A stretch of 64,000 nucleotides of DNA from contig NZ_BMRM01000010.1 in assembly GCF_014648635.1 (NCBI RefSeq), positions 124,001 to 188,000 of the forward strand. Reading direction: 5' to 3'. A model generated the notes under the pieces. That model did not search any database and was not told the origin of the DNA. It was given only the letters and a program-made list of their open reading frames with translations. Below are positions 15,214 through 24,269 of this stretch, one piece after another. Both the position numbers and the translations under genes were made by a program. This DNA is from Streptomyces cinerochromogenes. GTDB taxonomy: Bacteria; Actinomycetota; Actinomycetes; Streptomycetales; Streptomycetaceae. Each line of letters begins with the position of its first letter. The first letter of the stretch is position 1.

Positions 15214-16743
15214 ATGGAGATCGCAAAGGGGTCACTCTCCCGCCGCACGGCCCGCACCCTCGCCCTGGCCGTCGCCGGCACGGGCGCGGTCACCGGTGCC
15301 GCCCTCGTCGCCGGCCTGCTGCCGCACGGGACCGGCGGCCCGCCGGCACCCGGTCCCTCCGCCTCGTCGGGCCCGGCGCCGGCCCCCGGCGCACCCGGCA
15401 TCGGCGACCCGCTGATGCCGCTCGCCGGCAACGGCGGCTACACCGTCCGCCGTTACACACTGGACTTCGACTGGCGGGCGCCGCGGACGCCCTTCGAGGC
15501 CTCCGCCACCCTCAGCGCCACCGCCACACAGGCCCTGTCCCGCTTCGACCTCGACTTCGCGGGCAACACGCTGCACCGTGTCACCGTGGACGGCGCGCCG
15601 GCCGCCGCCCGGCGCGAGGGGGACGAACTCGTCGTCACTCCCGCACGGCCGATCCCCCGCGGCAGCGCCTTCACCGTCCGCATCGCCTACACCGCCGACC
15701 CGGCACAGGGCCGGCACCGCGACGACGCGATCCAGGACTACGGCTGGGTCCCCACCGCCGACGGCACCATGGTCTGCGCACAGCCCGACGGGGCCAAGAT
15801 GATCTTCCCCGCCGACGACCACCCGAGCCTGCGCGCACCGGTCACCTTCCACATCACCACCCCGCCGGGGCTCAGCGCGGTGGCCAACGGGCGGCTCGTC
15901 TCCACCGTCCGGCGGCCCGACGGCCGCACCCGGTGGACGTACGACTCCGAGCAGCCGATCGCAGCACAGCTGGTCCAGCTGGCGATCGGGAGGTTCACGT
16001 TCGTCGACAGCAGGGGCCCGCGCGGGCTGCCCGTCCGGGACGTGGTGGCGGACGGCCTGGTCACCGGCACCGAGGAGTACCGCTCCCTGACCCCGGAGCA
16101 CCTGGCCTGGCTGGAACGGCGGCTCGGTCCGTACCCCTTCCCCCGTTACGGGGTGCTGGTCGGCGACACCGACCTGCCGGTGGCCCTGGAGACCCAGTCG
16201 CTGTCCGTCGTACCGCGCGACGACCTGCTGGGCGACCGGGTCGACGCCGAACGCAATCTCGTCCACGAGCTGACGCACCATTGGACGGGTGACAGCGTGG
16301 CCATCCGCCGCTGGTCCGACCTGTGGCTGAGCGAGGGTCACGCCCGCTTCTACGAACGGCTGTACTCCTCCGAGCACGGCGGCGTGAGCATGGAGTCCGC
16401 GATGCGGGACGCGTACGAGCAGCACGACCAGTGGCGGCACGACGAGGGAGCACCCGCCGAACCCACCGCGGAGACGCTCTTCAAGGTCATGCGGTACGAC
16501 GGTTCGGCGCTGGTGCTCTTCGCGCTGCGGGAGAAGGTCGGCGAGGAGGCCTTCGAGCGGATCGAGCGCGCCTGGGTGACCGAGTACCGGGGGCGCACGG
16601 CCGGCACCCGGGACTTCGTCGCGCTGGCGTCCCGGGTCGCCGGCGAGGACCTGACGCCGTTTCTGCAACCGTGGCTCCACGGCCCGCACACCCCGCCCAT
16701 GCCGGGCCACCCCGACTGGCAGGTGGACCCGGTGGAGGACTGA
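15214..16743 (+). CDS. secreted M1-family metallopeptidase
   Basis: A 509-residue zinc aminopeptidase-like enzyme with an N-terminal membrane or signal segment (LALAVAGTGAVTGAALVAGL) and a Pro/Ser linker. The zinc site is HELTHHWTG (His351, Glu352, His355) with the third ligand Glu374 in DLWLSEGHARF, the HExxH-18-E spacing of clan MA family M1. The exopeptidase loop before it reads PVALETQSLSVVPR, in place of the usual GAMEN-like motif. It is shorter than 850-residue PepN, as usual for secreted actinobacterial M1 enzymes. The AT-rich patch at 15173-15195 and a CATAGT just before the ATG suggest the promoter. Confidence 0.9.
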   Translation: MEIAKGSLSRRTARTLALAVAGTGAVTGAALVAGLLPHGTGGPPAPGPSASSGPAPAPGAPGIGDPLMPLAGNGGYTVRRYTLDFDWRAPRTPFEASATLSATATQALSRFDLDFAGNTLHRVTVDGAPAAARREGDELVVTPARPIPRGSAFTVRIAYTADPAQGRHRDDAIQDYGWVPTADGTMVCAQPDGAKMIFPADDHPSLRAPVTFHITTPPGLSAVANGRLVSTVRRPDGRTRWTYDSEQPIAAQLVQLAIGRFTFVDSRGPRGLPVRDVVADGLVTGTEEYRSLTPEHLAWLERRLGPYPFPRYGVLVGDTDLPVALETQSLSVVPRDDLLGDRVDAERNLVHELTHHWTGDSVAIRRWSDLWLSEGHARFYERLYSSEHGGVSMESAMRDAYEQHDQWRHDEGAPAEPTAETLFKVMRYDGSALVLFALREKVGEEAFERIERAWVTEYRGRTAGTRDFVALASRVAGEDLTPFLQPWLHGPHTPPMPGHPDWQVDPVED

Positions 16744-16941
16744 GCCGCACCCGGTCACGCGTGGTTGCCCCGGGCAGCCGAGCCACTGCCGCCGACCGGG
16801 TGGCCTCTGCCGGACCGCTGGTCCACCCCGGTGACGCTCGCCACGACACGGCGCTCGGGGCACGGAAACGTACAAGGGGTGGCACTACGGGCAACTCCTT
16901 TGCCCTGGTTGCGATCGAGCGTGGTTGGGAGAGCCTCTGCG

Positions 16942-18942
16942 ATGAGAAGAAATGTTTCTGCACATGGTCCCGGTGCCATCCGGAGGTGCCGCCGCACGGC
17001 TTGTGTGATCGCGGGGGCGGCTCTCCTGCCGCCCCTGCTGATCCTCCCGATGTCCGGCGCCGACGAGGCGGCGGACCGGCGTCTGCAGGACGCCTTCACG
17101 GACGCCGCACGCGAGTTCCACGTGCCGCGCAGTGTGCTCATGAGCGTCTCCTACATGCAGTCACGCTGGGACACCCACCCCGGCGCGCCCAGCGTGTCGG
17201 GCGGCTTCGGGCCGATGCACCTGGTGGACACCGACCGCGTCAAGACCGCGACCCCGCCGTCCGCCCCACAGCCTCCGCTCGGCGCCCACGACCAGCCGCT
17301 CACGGGCACGGCGGGAGGCCCCGCCGCCACGGGCACCCCGGCCCGCCGCGCCGTACAACCGGCGGACCTGCAGCACGCGGCCCACCTGATCGCGGCCCCG
17401 GCCGGCCGCCTGCGCACGGACGCCGTCGCCAACGTACGCGGCGGAGCGGCGATCCTGGCCGAGACCCAACGCCGGCTCGGCAAGCCCCTCAGCGCCGATC
17501 CGGCGGACTGGTGGGAGGCGGTGGCGCGCTTCCCCGGCACCCGTGACGTCACGTCAGCCGCCTCGTACGCCGACGACGTCTTCGCCCTGATCCGCCGGGG
17601 AGCGCACCGCACCACCGCCGAGGGACAGGACGTCTCCCTGCCCGCCAACCCCCGGCTGCGACCGCACCCCCGCACCGCCGGCCAGCAGAACCCGCAACGG
17701 TCGAAACAGGCGGAGTGCCCCGCGGAACTGGCCTGTGACTGGCTCGGCGCGCCGTACGAGGAGATCGACGACAGCTCCTACGGCAACCACGACCTCGCCG
17801 ACCGGCCCAGGGACCAGCCGATCGAGTACATCGTCATCCACGACACCGAGGCGGAACTGCAGAGCATGTTCCAGACGGTGCAGGATCCTACGGAGTCCTC
17901 GTGGCACTACTCGATCCGCTCCAGCGACGGCCACGTCACCCAGCACATCAAGACCAAGGACGAGGCCTGGCACTCCGGCAGCCAGTTCGTGAACGCCCGC
18001 TCGATCGGCATCGAGCACGAGGGGTTCCTCACCCACCCGGGGACCTGGTACACGGAACGGATGTACCAGGCCTCGGCGCGCCTGGTGAAGTACCTGGCGA
18101 AGAAGTACTCCATTCCGCTCGACCGGCAGCACATCTTCGGCCACGACAACGTGCCGGCCCCGACCGCCGACACCATCCCCGACATGCACGACGATCCCGG
18201 CCCCTTCTGGGACTGGCGGCACTATTTCGACCTCCTCGGCGCGCCGCTGCGCGCGACGGCGGGACCCGACAGCGACATGGTGACCATCCTGCCGGACTAC
18301 GCCACGCACAAACCGCCGTTCACGGGCTGCAGCGGCAGTGGTTCACCGTGTCGGCCGCACGGCTCCAGCGCCGTCCGGCTGTACACCGAACCGGACGAGA
18401 AGGCCCCGCTGATCCAGGACCCGGGCCGCAAGCCGGACGGCGACGACTCCACCCAGGACGTCAACGACCTGGGCTCGCGCGTCTCCACCGGGCAGACCTT
18501 CGCCGTCGCCGACCGCAGCGGCGACTGGACGGCGATCTGGTTCCAGGGGCGGAAGGCCTGGTTCAAGAACCCCCGGAACAAGCCGACCGCCGTCGGTGCG
18601 GCCGGACGCATGGTCACGCCGAAGCAGGGTCTGGACGAGATCCCGGTGTACGGGCGTGCCCTTCCGGAGGAGGAGGCCTACCCGGACGACGTGGACGAGC
18701 CGACCGAGTCGCCGCTGCCCTACAGCTTCCTGGCGGGCCAGCGGTACGTGACGCAGGCCGGCGTCAGCAGCTCCTACACCGCCAAGTCCTTCAGCGACAC
18801 GCCCAACCCGGTGGTGTGGGGCCGGGAGCGGTACTACGAGATCCAGTTCGGCCACCGGCTCGCGTACGTCCGGGCCAGCGACGTGGACGTGGTCGGCTCG
18901 TCCGCCACCGCGGGGGCGCCGGGACTCCAGACCGAGCCGTGA
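16942..18942 (+). CDS. large secreted N-acetylmuramoyl-L-alanine amidase
   Basis: A 666-residue secreted amidase with a signal helix RTACVIAGAALLPPLLILPM. Domain order: an SLT/lysozyme-like module (RLQDAFTDAAREFHVPRSVL then GGFGPMHLVD), a Pro-rich linker, an Amidase_2 domain (EYIVIHDTEAELQSMFQTVQ with zinc His300, WHYSIRSSDGHVTQHIKTKD, RSIGIEHEGF, QHIFGHDNVPAP), then SH3-like C-terminal repeats (GDWTAIWFQGRKAWFKNP). It probably cuts the muramoyl-L-Ala bond in peptidoglycan. The SLT-like module lacks an obvious catalytic Glu and may only bind glycan. The frame is open from 16765, but ATG 16942 has GGGAGAG about eight bases upstream. A 198-base untranslated leader precedes it. Confidence 0.88.
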   Translation: MRRNVSAHGPGAIRRCRRTACVIAGAALLPPLLILPMSGADEAADRRLQDAFTDAAREFHVPRSVLMSVSYMQSRWDTHPGAPSVSGGFGPMHLVDTDRVKTATPPSAPQPPLGAHDQPLTGTAGGPAATGTPARRAVQPADLQHAAHLIAAPAGRLRTDAVANVRGGAAILAETQRRLGKPLSADPADWWEAVARFPGTRDVTSAASYADDVFALIRRGAHRTTAEGQDVSLPANPRLRPHPRTAGQQNPQRSKQAECPAELACDWLGAPYEEIDDSSYGNHDLADRPRDQPIEYIVIHDTEAELQSMFQTVQDPTESSWHYSIRSSDGHVTQHIKTKDEAWHSGSQFVNARSIGIEHEGFLTHPGTWYTERMYQASARLVKYLAKKYSIPLDRQHIFGHDNVPAPTADTIPDMHDDPGPFWDWRHYFDLLGAPLRATAGPDSDMVTILPDYATHKPPFTGCSGSGSPCRPHGSSAVRLYTEPDEKAPLIQDPGRKPDGDDSTQDVNDLGSRVSTGQTFAVADRSGDWTAIWFQGRKAWFKNPRNKPTAVGAAGRMVTPKQGLDEIPVYGRALPEEEAYPDDVDEPTESPLPYSFLAGQRYVTQAGVSSSYTAKSFSDTPNPVVWGRERYYEIQFGHRLAYVRASDVDVVGSSATAGAPGLQTEP

Positions 18943-19279
18943 CCGCCACGGAACACTCGCCCACCGGGCGGAACGGGGACTTCCGCGGAACGCCGGGACA
19001 CCCTGCGGGGACGGTCCGGCAGTGACCTCGCGGGGACCGGGGGCCCCAGACCGGGTGGCCCGGGGGGCCTCGCGGGGCCGGGCTTCAAGCCGGACCAGCC
19101 GAGCGAAGAGCTCGCGGGGGCCGGGAGCGGGGCCGGGAGCAGGGCCGGGACTTCCGCGGAATTCCGGGACACGATGCCGGACCGGCCTGGCGGCGGCCTC
19201 GCGCGGGCCGGGGTGGCCGGGGGGAGAGCTCGCGGTGGCCGGGTGCGGGGCAGCGGGCGGGGGCGGCCCGGCGTCCTCG
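18943..19279. repeat. GC-rich intergenic region with 26-bp direct repeat
   Basis: This 337-base gap between convergent genes holds no convincing gene. GGGACTTCCGCGGAA-2-CCGGGACAC occurs at 18976-19001 and again at 19147-19172, differing at two bases (CG versus TT). Each copy contains the palindrome TTCCGCGGAA. The rest is runs of CTCGCGG and GCCGGG units that can fold strongly and may serve as a bidirectional terminator. Confidence 0.6.
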
Positions 19280-20026
19280 CTAAGCCCTCAGGCTCGTTCT
19301 GTCCCCCATCACCACGACAGGGTCGCGCGCCGGGTCCAGCGTGCGCAGCAGGAACTCCATGGCCTTGCGGGAGACGCTGACGCAGGCCGAGGTGCCGCTG
19401 CCGTGGTCCAGGTGCAACCAGATGCCACCGCCCTTCTCCGTGCCCCAGGGGCGGGTGGCGTCGCGTGGCGGGGTGCCCTTGACGCGGTTGTAGTCGATGG
19501 CGATGACGTAGTCGAAGTCGTGCTGGTGTGCCTCGTCCCACTCGGCCGGCGGTGCGTAGGCCCCCTCGTTCTGGTCGTAGGGCAGCCGGGTGCCCGGGTC
19601 GGCGAGCACACCGCCGGCGTCGGTGAGGGTGAACACGCCGACCGGGCTGCGCGCGTCGCCCTCGTGGTGGTGCGCGGTCCAGCCGCGGCGCCCGTTGTGG
19701 GCGGGCCAACTCGCCATCCGGCGCCAGTGCGCGCCCTGTCGGGCGTACAGCACGACCAGGGAGTCCGCCGAGTCCCGGCCCTCGCCGTACACGGCCACGA
19801 CCTGGCGGGAGCCGGCTGGTATCCGTCGGTACAGGCGGTCGCCGACGCCCGGGATGCGGGTCGGGTCGGCCGTGGGAGCGGACGGCACGGTGGTGCTCCG
19901 CTCGGCACCGCGCGCACCGTGAGCGGGAGCGGGGGCGGGGGTGCCGCAGGCGGAGAGCGTCGCGAGGAGGGCACCGAGGGCCGCCACCCCGGCGACCGTC
20001 CGGCGCCGCACACTGTCGATCTGCAC
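19280..20026 (-). CDS. L,D-transpeptidase-like (YkuD) lipoprotein
   Basis: A ~248-residue lipoprotein: signal VRRRTVAGVAALGALLATLSACG with lipobox LSAC, a Pro/Ala linker, then a YkuD-type domain. Visible are ARSPVGVFTLTDAGG and, near the end, WLHLDHGSGTSACVSVS, which aligns with the His/Ser-Gly-Cys active-site region of L,D-transpeptidases. The usual Gly before Cys is Ala here. The family makes 3-3 crosslinks or attaches proteins to peptidoglycan; some exported members are scaffolds. The start is uncertain: the frame extends to TTG 20077; GTG 20026 is chosen to give a standard lipoprotein signal. Confidence 0.75.
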   Translation of the reverse strand: MQIDSVRRRTVAGVAALGALLATLSACGTPAPAPAHGARGAERSTTVPSAPTADPTRIPGVGDRLYRRIPAGSRQVVAVYGEGRDSADSLVVLYARQGAHWRRMASWPAHNGRRGWTAHHHEGDARSPVGVFTLTDAGGVLADPGTRLPYDQNEGAYAPPAEWDEAHQHDFDYVIAIDYNRVKGTPPRDATRPWGTEKGGGIWLHLDHGSGTSACVSVSRKAMEFLLRTLDPARDPVVVMGDRTSLRA

Positions 20027-20301
20027 ACCTCCATGCTGCCACCACCAAACCGGCTGATTGGGTGAATGTTCGGGCAATCACCTTGTCGAGTGACGCACTT
20101 GCCCCGCCTTGACGGGCAGGGCGGAGAGCGGGACGAGCCGGGTGAGCGGGGCCTTGGCCGGAAGTCGGCGGATTTCGCGGGCCGTCAAGGAAAACCGTTT
20201 GAAATTCACCACTCTGCGACGCGAACCTTTCACGGCTTGCTGCCGCTCACCGCGGCTTCCCGGTCCTTCTCCCTCCCCTTGACACGAGCCACTGGGACGT
20301 C

Positions 20302-22107
20302 ATGCAGATTCAAGACCTTCCGTATCCCGATCCGGGCGTACCCGACGTACGTTCGGGTCCCCGATTCCTGTGGTGGCTCTGGCGCAACCAGCTGGGCGGA
20401 CAGCTGAAGTCGCTCGCCTGGGGCCTGCTGCACTTCGTGTCCGTCACCGCACTGCCCTTCTGTGTCGGTCTCGCCGTGCAGGCGGCCGTCGACCGCTCCG
20501 GCGGCCGGCTCGCCCTGACGGGCGGTCTGATGCTGGTCTGCGGAACGGGTACCGCGCTCGGCGACACCTTCCTGCACCGGTCCGCCATCACCAACTGGAT
20601 CACCGCGGCCGCCCGCGTCCAGCAACTGCTGGCCCGTAAGGCCGCCCACCTGGGCTCCGCACTGACCCGGCGGGTGGCGGCCGGTGAGGTGGTGGCCGTC
20701 TCCACCGGTGACGTGGAGAAGATCGGCTGGTTCGTCGAGGCCGTCTCCCGTTTCACGGCCGCCGCGCTGACCGTGGTGGTCGTCTGCGTCGGGCTGCTCG
20801 TGTACCAGCCCGCGCTCGGCGTGATCGTCGCCGTGGGCCTGCCCGTCGTGGCCCTCGCGGTCCTGCCGCTGCTGCCCCGGGCGACGCGCCGCGCCGACGT
20901 GCAGCGCGAGAAGGCGGGCCGGGCCACCGAGCTGGCCTCCGACACCGTCGCCGGACTGCGGGTGCTGCGCGGCATCGGGGGCGAGGAGCTTTTCCTGGAC
21001 CGCTACCGCCAGGCCTCGCAGGAGGTGCGGCACGCCGCCGTGCGCAGCGCCCGGATGTGGTCGCTGATCTCCGCCGTTCAGGTGCTGCTGCCCGGACTGC
21101 TGCTGATCGCCGTCGTCTGGCACGGCATCGGCCTGGCCCGCCAGGGCCGGATCACGGTCGGTGAACTCGTCACCGTCTACAGCGCGGTCATGGTCCTCAA
21201 CTACCCGCTGCGGCACTTCGAGGAGATCGCCATGGCGTACTCCTTCTCCCGCCCCTCGGCCAAGCGCGCCGCACGGGTGCTGTCGCTGGAGCGGTCCACG
21301 GCCACCGACGGCACCCGCGGGGCCGACGTCCCGGCCGGCGACCTGTACGACCCCGCGACCGGTCTGCTCGCCCCTGCCGGCCGGCTCACCGCCGTGGTGT
21401 GCGGCGACCCGGACGCGGCGGGCAGGCTCGCCGAGCGGCTGGGCGGCCACCCCGCCGAGCCGGACCGGTCGGTGCTGCTCGGCGGGGTTCCGCTGGACGA
21501 ACTCCCCCTCGACAGTGCCCGCACCGCCGTCCTCGTCCAGGACAAGGACCCGGTGCTGCTCTCCGGCACACTGCGCGAACTGCTCGACGTGCCCGCCTCC
21601 GGAGCCGTGCGGCCCGCGGACGCGCTGGCGGCGGCACAGTGCGAGGACGTTCTGGACGCGCTCGTGCAGGGTTCGCTGGACGCCGCCGACCCGATGGATG
21701 CCCGCATCACCGAGCGCGGGCGGTCCCTGTCCGGCGGCCAGCGCCAGCGGCTCGCCCTGGCCAGGTCCTTGATCACCGATCCGGAGGTGCTGGTCCTGGA
21801 CGAGCCGACCTCCGCCGTCGACTCGCACACCGAGGCCCGGATCGCGGTGGGGTTGCGCCGGCTGCGGTCGGGGCGGACGACCGTGGTGTTCACCTCCTCT
21901 CCGCTGCTGCTCGACCGCGCGGACCAGGTGGCGCTGGTGCACGAGGGCGAGGTCGTGGCGGTCGGCGTGCACCGCGAACTGGTCGGCAGCGAGCCGCGGT
22001 ACCGGGCCGTGGTGACCCGGGAGACCGACGAGGAACTGACCGCGGCCGACGAGGACATGCTGCTGGACGCGCTCCAGGGGCTGGAAGAGATCGAGGAGAG
22101 CGCATGA
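20302..22107 (+). CDS. ABC exporter subunit A, degenerate nucleotide site
   Basis: A 601-residue half-exporter with six TM and a C-terminal ATPase that departs from consensus. The Walker A position reads CGDPDAAGRL (from Gly368) with Arg375 in place of the essential Lys, and the H-loop His is Ser533 (VVFTSSPLLL). In contrast, the signature LSGGQRQR (476 onward) and Walker B VLVLDEPTSAVD with catalytic Glu501 are intact. Such asymmetry marks one partner of a heterodimeric exporter. The next gene supplies the complementary half (ATGA overlap). The substrate is unknown. Confidence 0.93.
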   Translation: MQIQDLPYPDPGVPDVRSGPRFLWWLWRNQLGGQLKSLAWGLLHFVSVTALPFCVGLAVQAAVDRSGGRLALTGGLMLVCGTGTALGDTFLHRSAITNWITAAARVQQLLARKAAHLGSALTRRVAAGEVVAVSTGDVEKIGWFVEAVSRFTAAALTVVVVCVGLLVYQPALGVIVAVGLPVVALAVLPLLPRATRRADVQREKAGRATELASDTVAGLRVLRGIGGEELFLDRYRQASQEVRHAAVRSARMWSLISAVQVLLPGLLLIAVVWHGIGLARQGRITVGELVTVYSAVMVLNYPLRHFEEIAMAYSFSRPSAKRAARVLSLERSTATDGTRGADVPAGDLYDPATGLLAPAGRLTAVVCGDPDAAGRLAERLGGHPAEPDRSVLLGGVPLDELPLDSARTAVLVQDKDPVLLSGTLRELLDVPASGAVRPADALAAAQCEDVLDALVQGSLDAADPMDARITERGRSLSGGQRQRLALARSLITDPEVLVLDEPTSAVDSHTEARIAVGLRRLRSGRTTVVFTSSPLLLDRADQVALVHEGEVVAVGVHRELVGSEPRYRAVVTRETDEELTAADEDMLLDALQGLEEIEESA

Positions 22108-23885
22108 TCGGCGTTGCGCCGCCGGCCTACGACCCGGCGGCCCCGACGACCGCCACCACCCTGCCCGTCGGCGCCACCGCGACCGTACGCGCCTACGTCA
22201 CCGAGTTGTTCCGGCGGCACCGGCGGGCCTTCCTGCTGCTCATCACCGTCAACACGGTGGCCGTGGTCGCCTCCATGGTGGGCCCGTACCTGCTCGGCGG
22301 CCTGGTCGAACGGGTGACGGACGAGGCCCGGGAGCTCCACCTGGGCCTGACCGCCGGGTTGTTCGTGCTCGCGCTGGCCGTGCAGGCCGTCTTCGTGCGG
22401 CAGGTGCGGCTGCGCGGCGCGACGCTCGGCGAGCGGATGCTGGCCGACCTGCGCGAGGACTTCCTGGTGCGGTCCGTCGGACTGCCGCCGGGCGTGCTGG
22501 AGCGGGCGGGCACCGGCGACCTGCTCTCCCGCATCACCACCGACATCGACCGCCTGGCCAACGCCATGCGCGAGGCCGTGCCGCAGCTGGCCATCGGTGT
22601 GGTGTGGGCCGTGCTGCTGCTCGGCGGACTGGTCGTGACGGCACCGCCGCTGGCCGCCGCCGTGCTGCTCGCCGTACCGGTCCTGGTCATCGGCTGCCGC
22701 TGGTACTTCAAGCGGGCACCGTCCGGCTACCGCTCCGAGGCCGCCGGCTACGCCGCCGTCGCCGCCGCGCTCGCCGAGACCGTGGACGCGGGCCACACCA
22801 TCGAGGCGCACCGCCTCGGCGCCCGCCGCGTGGCCCTGTCGGAACGACGGATCGCGCAGTGGGTCGCGTGGGAGCGGTACACCCTCTGGCTCCGCTCCGT
22901 GCTCTTCCCCGTCATCAGCGCCGTCCACCTCCTCGTGCTGGGTTCGGTCCTGATGGTCGGCGGGGTCCTCGTCCTCCACGGCTGGCTCGGAGTGGGCCAG
23001 CTGACCACCGGTGCGCTCATCGCGCAGATGCTGGTCGATCCGGTGAACCTGATCCTGCGCTGGTACGACGAGGTGCAGGTCGCCCAGGTGTCGCTGGGCC
23101 GCCTGGTCGGTGTGCGGGACATCGAGCCGGACGCCGGGGACGACTCGCTCGCCCCCGACGGGCGGGACGTGCACGCCGACCGGGTGCACTTCGGCTACCG
23201 CGAGGGCGTCGACGTGCTGCGCAAGGTCTCCCTGGAGGTCGCGCCGGGCACCCGGCTGGCCCTGGTCGGTCCGTCCGGTGCGGGCAAGTCCACCCTGGGC
23301 CGGCTGCTCGCCGGGATCTACGCGCCCCGGGACGGCCGGGTCACCCTGGGCGGGGCGGAGCTGTCCCGGATGCCCGCGGAGCGCGTCCGCGCGCACGTCG
23401 CCCTCGTCAACCAGGAGCACCACGTCTTCGTCGGCTCCCTGCGCGACAACCTCCGGCTCGCCCGCGCCGCCGCCACGGACGCCGAGCTGTGGGCCGCTCT
23501 GGGCGCGGTCGACGCGGACGGGTGGGCGCGGGCACTGGACGACGGCCTGGACACGGAGGTGGGCTCCGGCGGTGTGGCGCTGACCCCGGCGCAGGCACAG
23601 CAGATCGCGCTGGCCCGGCTGGTGCTGGCCGATCCGCACACGCTGGTCCTGGACGAGGCGACCTCGCTGCTGGACCCGCGCGCGGCCCGCCACCTGGAAC
23701 GCTCCCTGGCACGTGTCCTCGACGGCCGGACCGTGGTCGCCATCGCCCACCGCCTGCACACCGCCCACGACGCCGATGTGATCGCCGTCGTGGAGAACGG
23801 GCAGATCAGCGAGCTGGGCAGCCATGAGGAGCTGGTCGCGGCGGAGGGCGCGTACGCGGCACTGTGGCGGTCCTGGCACGGGTGA
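22104..23885 (+). CDS. ABC exporter subunit B, intact Walker A, degenerate signature
   Basis: A 593-residue half-exporter coupled to subunit A through an ATGA overlap. Walker A GPSGAGKST (389-397), Walker B TLVLDEATSLLD and the H-loop His549 (VVAIAHRLHT) are canonical, but the signature is ALTPAQAQQ (Leu493 onward) where LSGGQ is expected. In a heterodimer this leaves one consensus ATP site (Walker A/B/H of B plus LSGGQ of A) and one degenerate site (Walker A of A plus TPAQA of B), as in other asymmetric type IV exporters. The frame is open from 21399, but the N-terminus MIGVAPPAYDPAAPT after the overlap is clearly the start. Confidence 0.93.
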   Translation: MIGVAPPAYDPAAPTTATTLPVGATATVRAYVTELFRRHRRAFLLLITVNTVAVVASMVGPYLLGGLVERVTDEARELHLGLTAGLFVLALAVQAVFVRQVRLRGATLGERMLADLREDFLVRSVGLPPGVLERAGTGDLLSRITTDIDRLANAMREAVPQLAIGVVWAVLLLGGLVVTAPPLAAAVLLAVPVLVIGCRWYFKRAPSGYRSEAAGYAAVAAALAETVDAGHTIEAHRLGARRVALSERRIAQWVAWERYTLWLRSVLFPVISAVHLLVLGSVLMVGGVLVLHGWLGVGQLTTGALIAQMLVDPVNLILRWYDEVQVAQVSLGRLVGVRDIEPDAGDDSLAPDGRDVHADRVHFGYREGVDVLRKVSLEVAPGTRLALVGPSGAGKSTLGRLLAGIYAPRDGRVTLGGAELSRMPAERVRAHVALVNQEHHVFVGSLRDNLRLARAAATDAELWAALGAVDADGWARALDDGLDTEVGSGGVALTPAQAQQIALARLVLADPHTLVLDEATSLLDPRAARHLERSLARVLDGRTVVAIAHRLHTAHDADVIAVVENGQISELGSHEELVAAEGAYAALWRSWHG

Positions 23886-24269
23886 GGGCACCTCGGGGGA
23901 GCCGGGGAGGGTGACTACGGCGGCGCGGTGAAGGGCCCGCGCCGGCCATGGGTCCGGTGCCGGTGCTGCGGAGGGCCGCGGGCCGGCGCCGGGCGGGGGC
24001 GGTTCCGTGGCACGGTAGCCGGGGGCTCGCGCTGCCCGGGCCGGGAGGACTGCGCTGCCTGGGTCCCAGCCGGGGGCGGCGGCCCGCCGGCCGGCCGGGA
24101 CCCGTGGCGTTGCGCGGTGGCGAGCTGGGGTGGAAGGCTGGAGAACGGCACCAGCTCGGGGTGCGGCCGGGAGTCGGCGATTCCCGGCGAGTTCCCCGGT
24201 GCCCTGGGTGCCGACGGCCCGCCGCCCGCTGGGGCGGTACCCGGCCGTCCTCACCACCTGGAGGTAGTC
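23886..24269. other. 384-base gap, no gene seen
   Basis: Very GC-rich, with many short inverted GCC/GGC runs but no strong terminator hairpin or repeat array. The frame of the DUF5709 gene is open through it, but the translation is low-complexity Arg/Gly/Pro and a clear GGAGG-GTG start lies at its end. Confidence 0.5.

Noticed and set aside
16744..16941. c-di-AMP (ydaO-type) riboswitch upstream of the large amidase
   Set aside because: Streptomyces cell-wall hydrolase genes often carry one, and the leader is long, but I could not find the conserved core blocks. A covariance-model search of 16700-16945 would settle it.
20279..20284. TTGACA as a -35 element for the exporter pair
   Set aside because: It lies only 18-23 bases before the ATG, so its -10 would fall on the start codon; a promoter further upstream is more likely.
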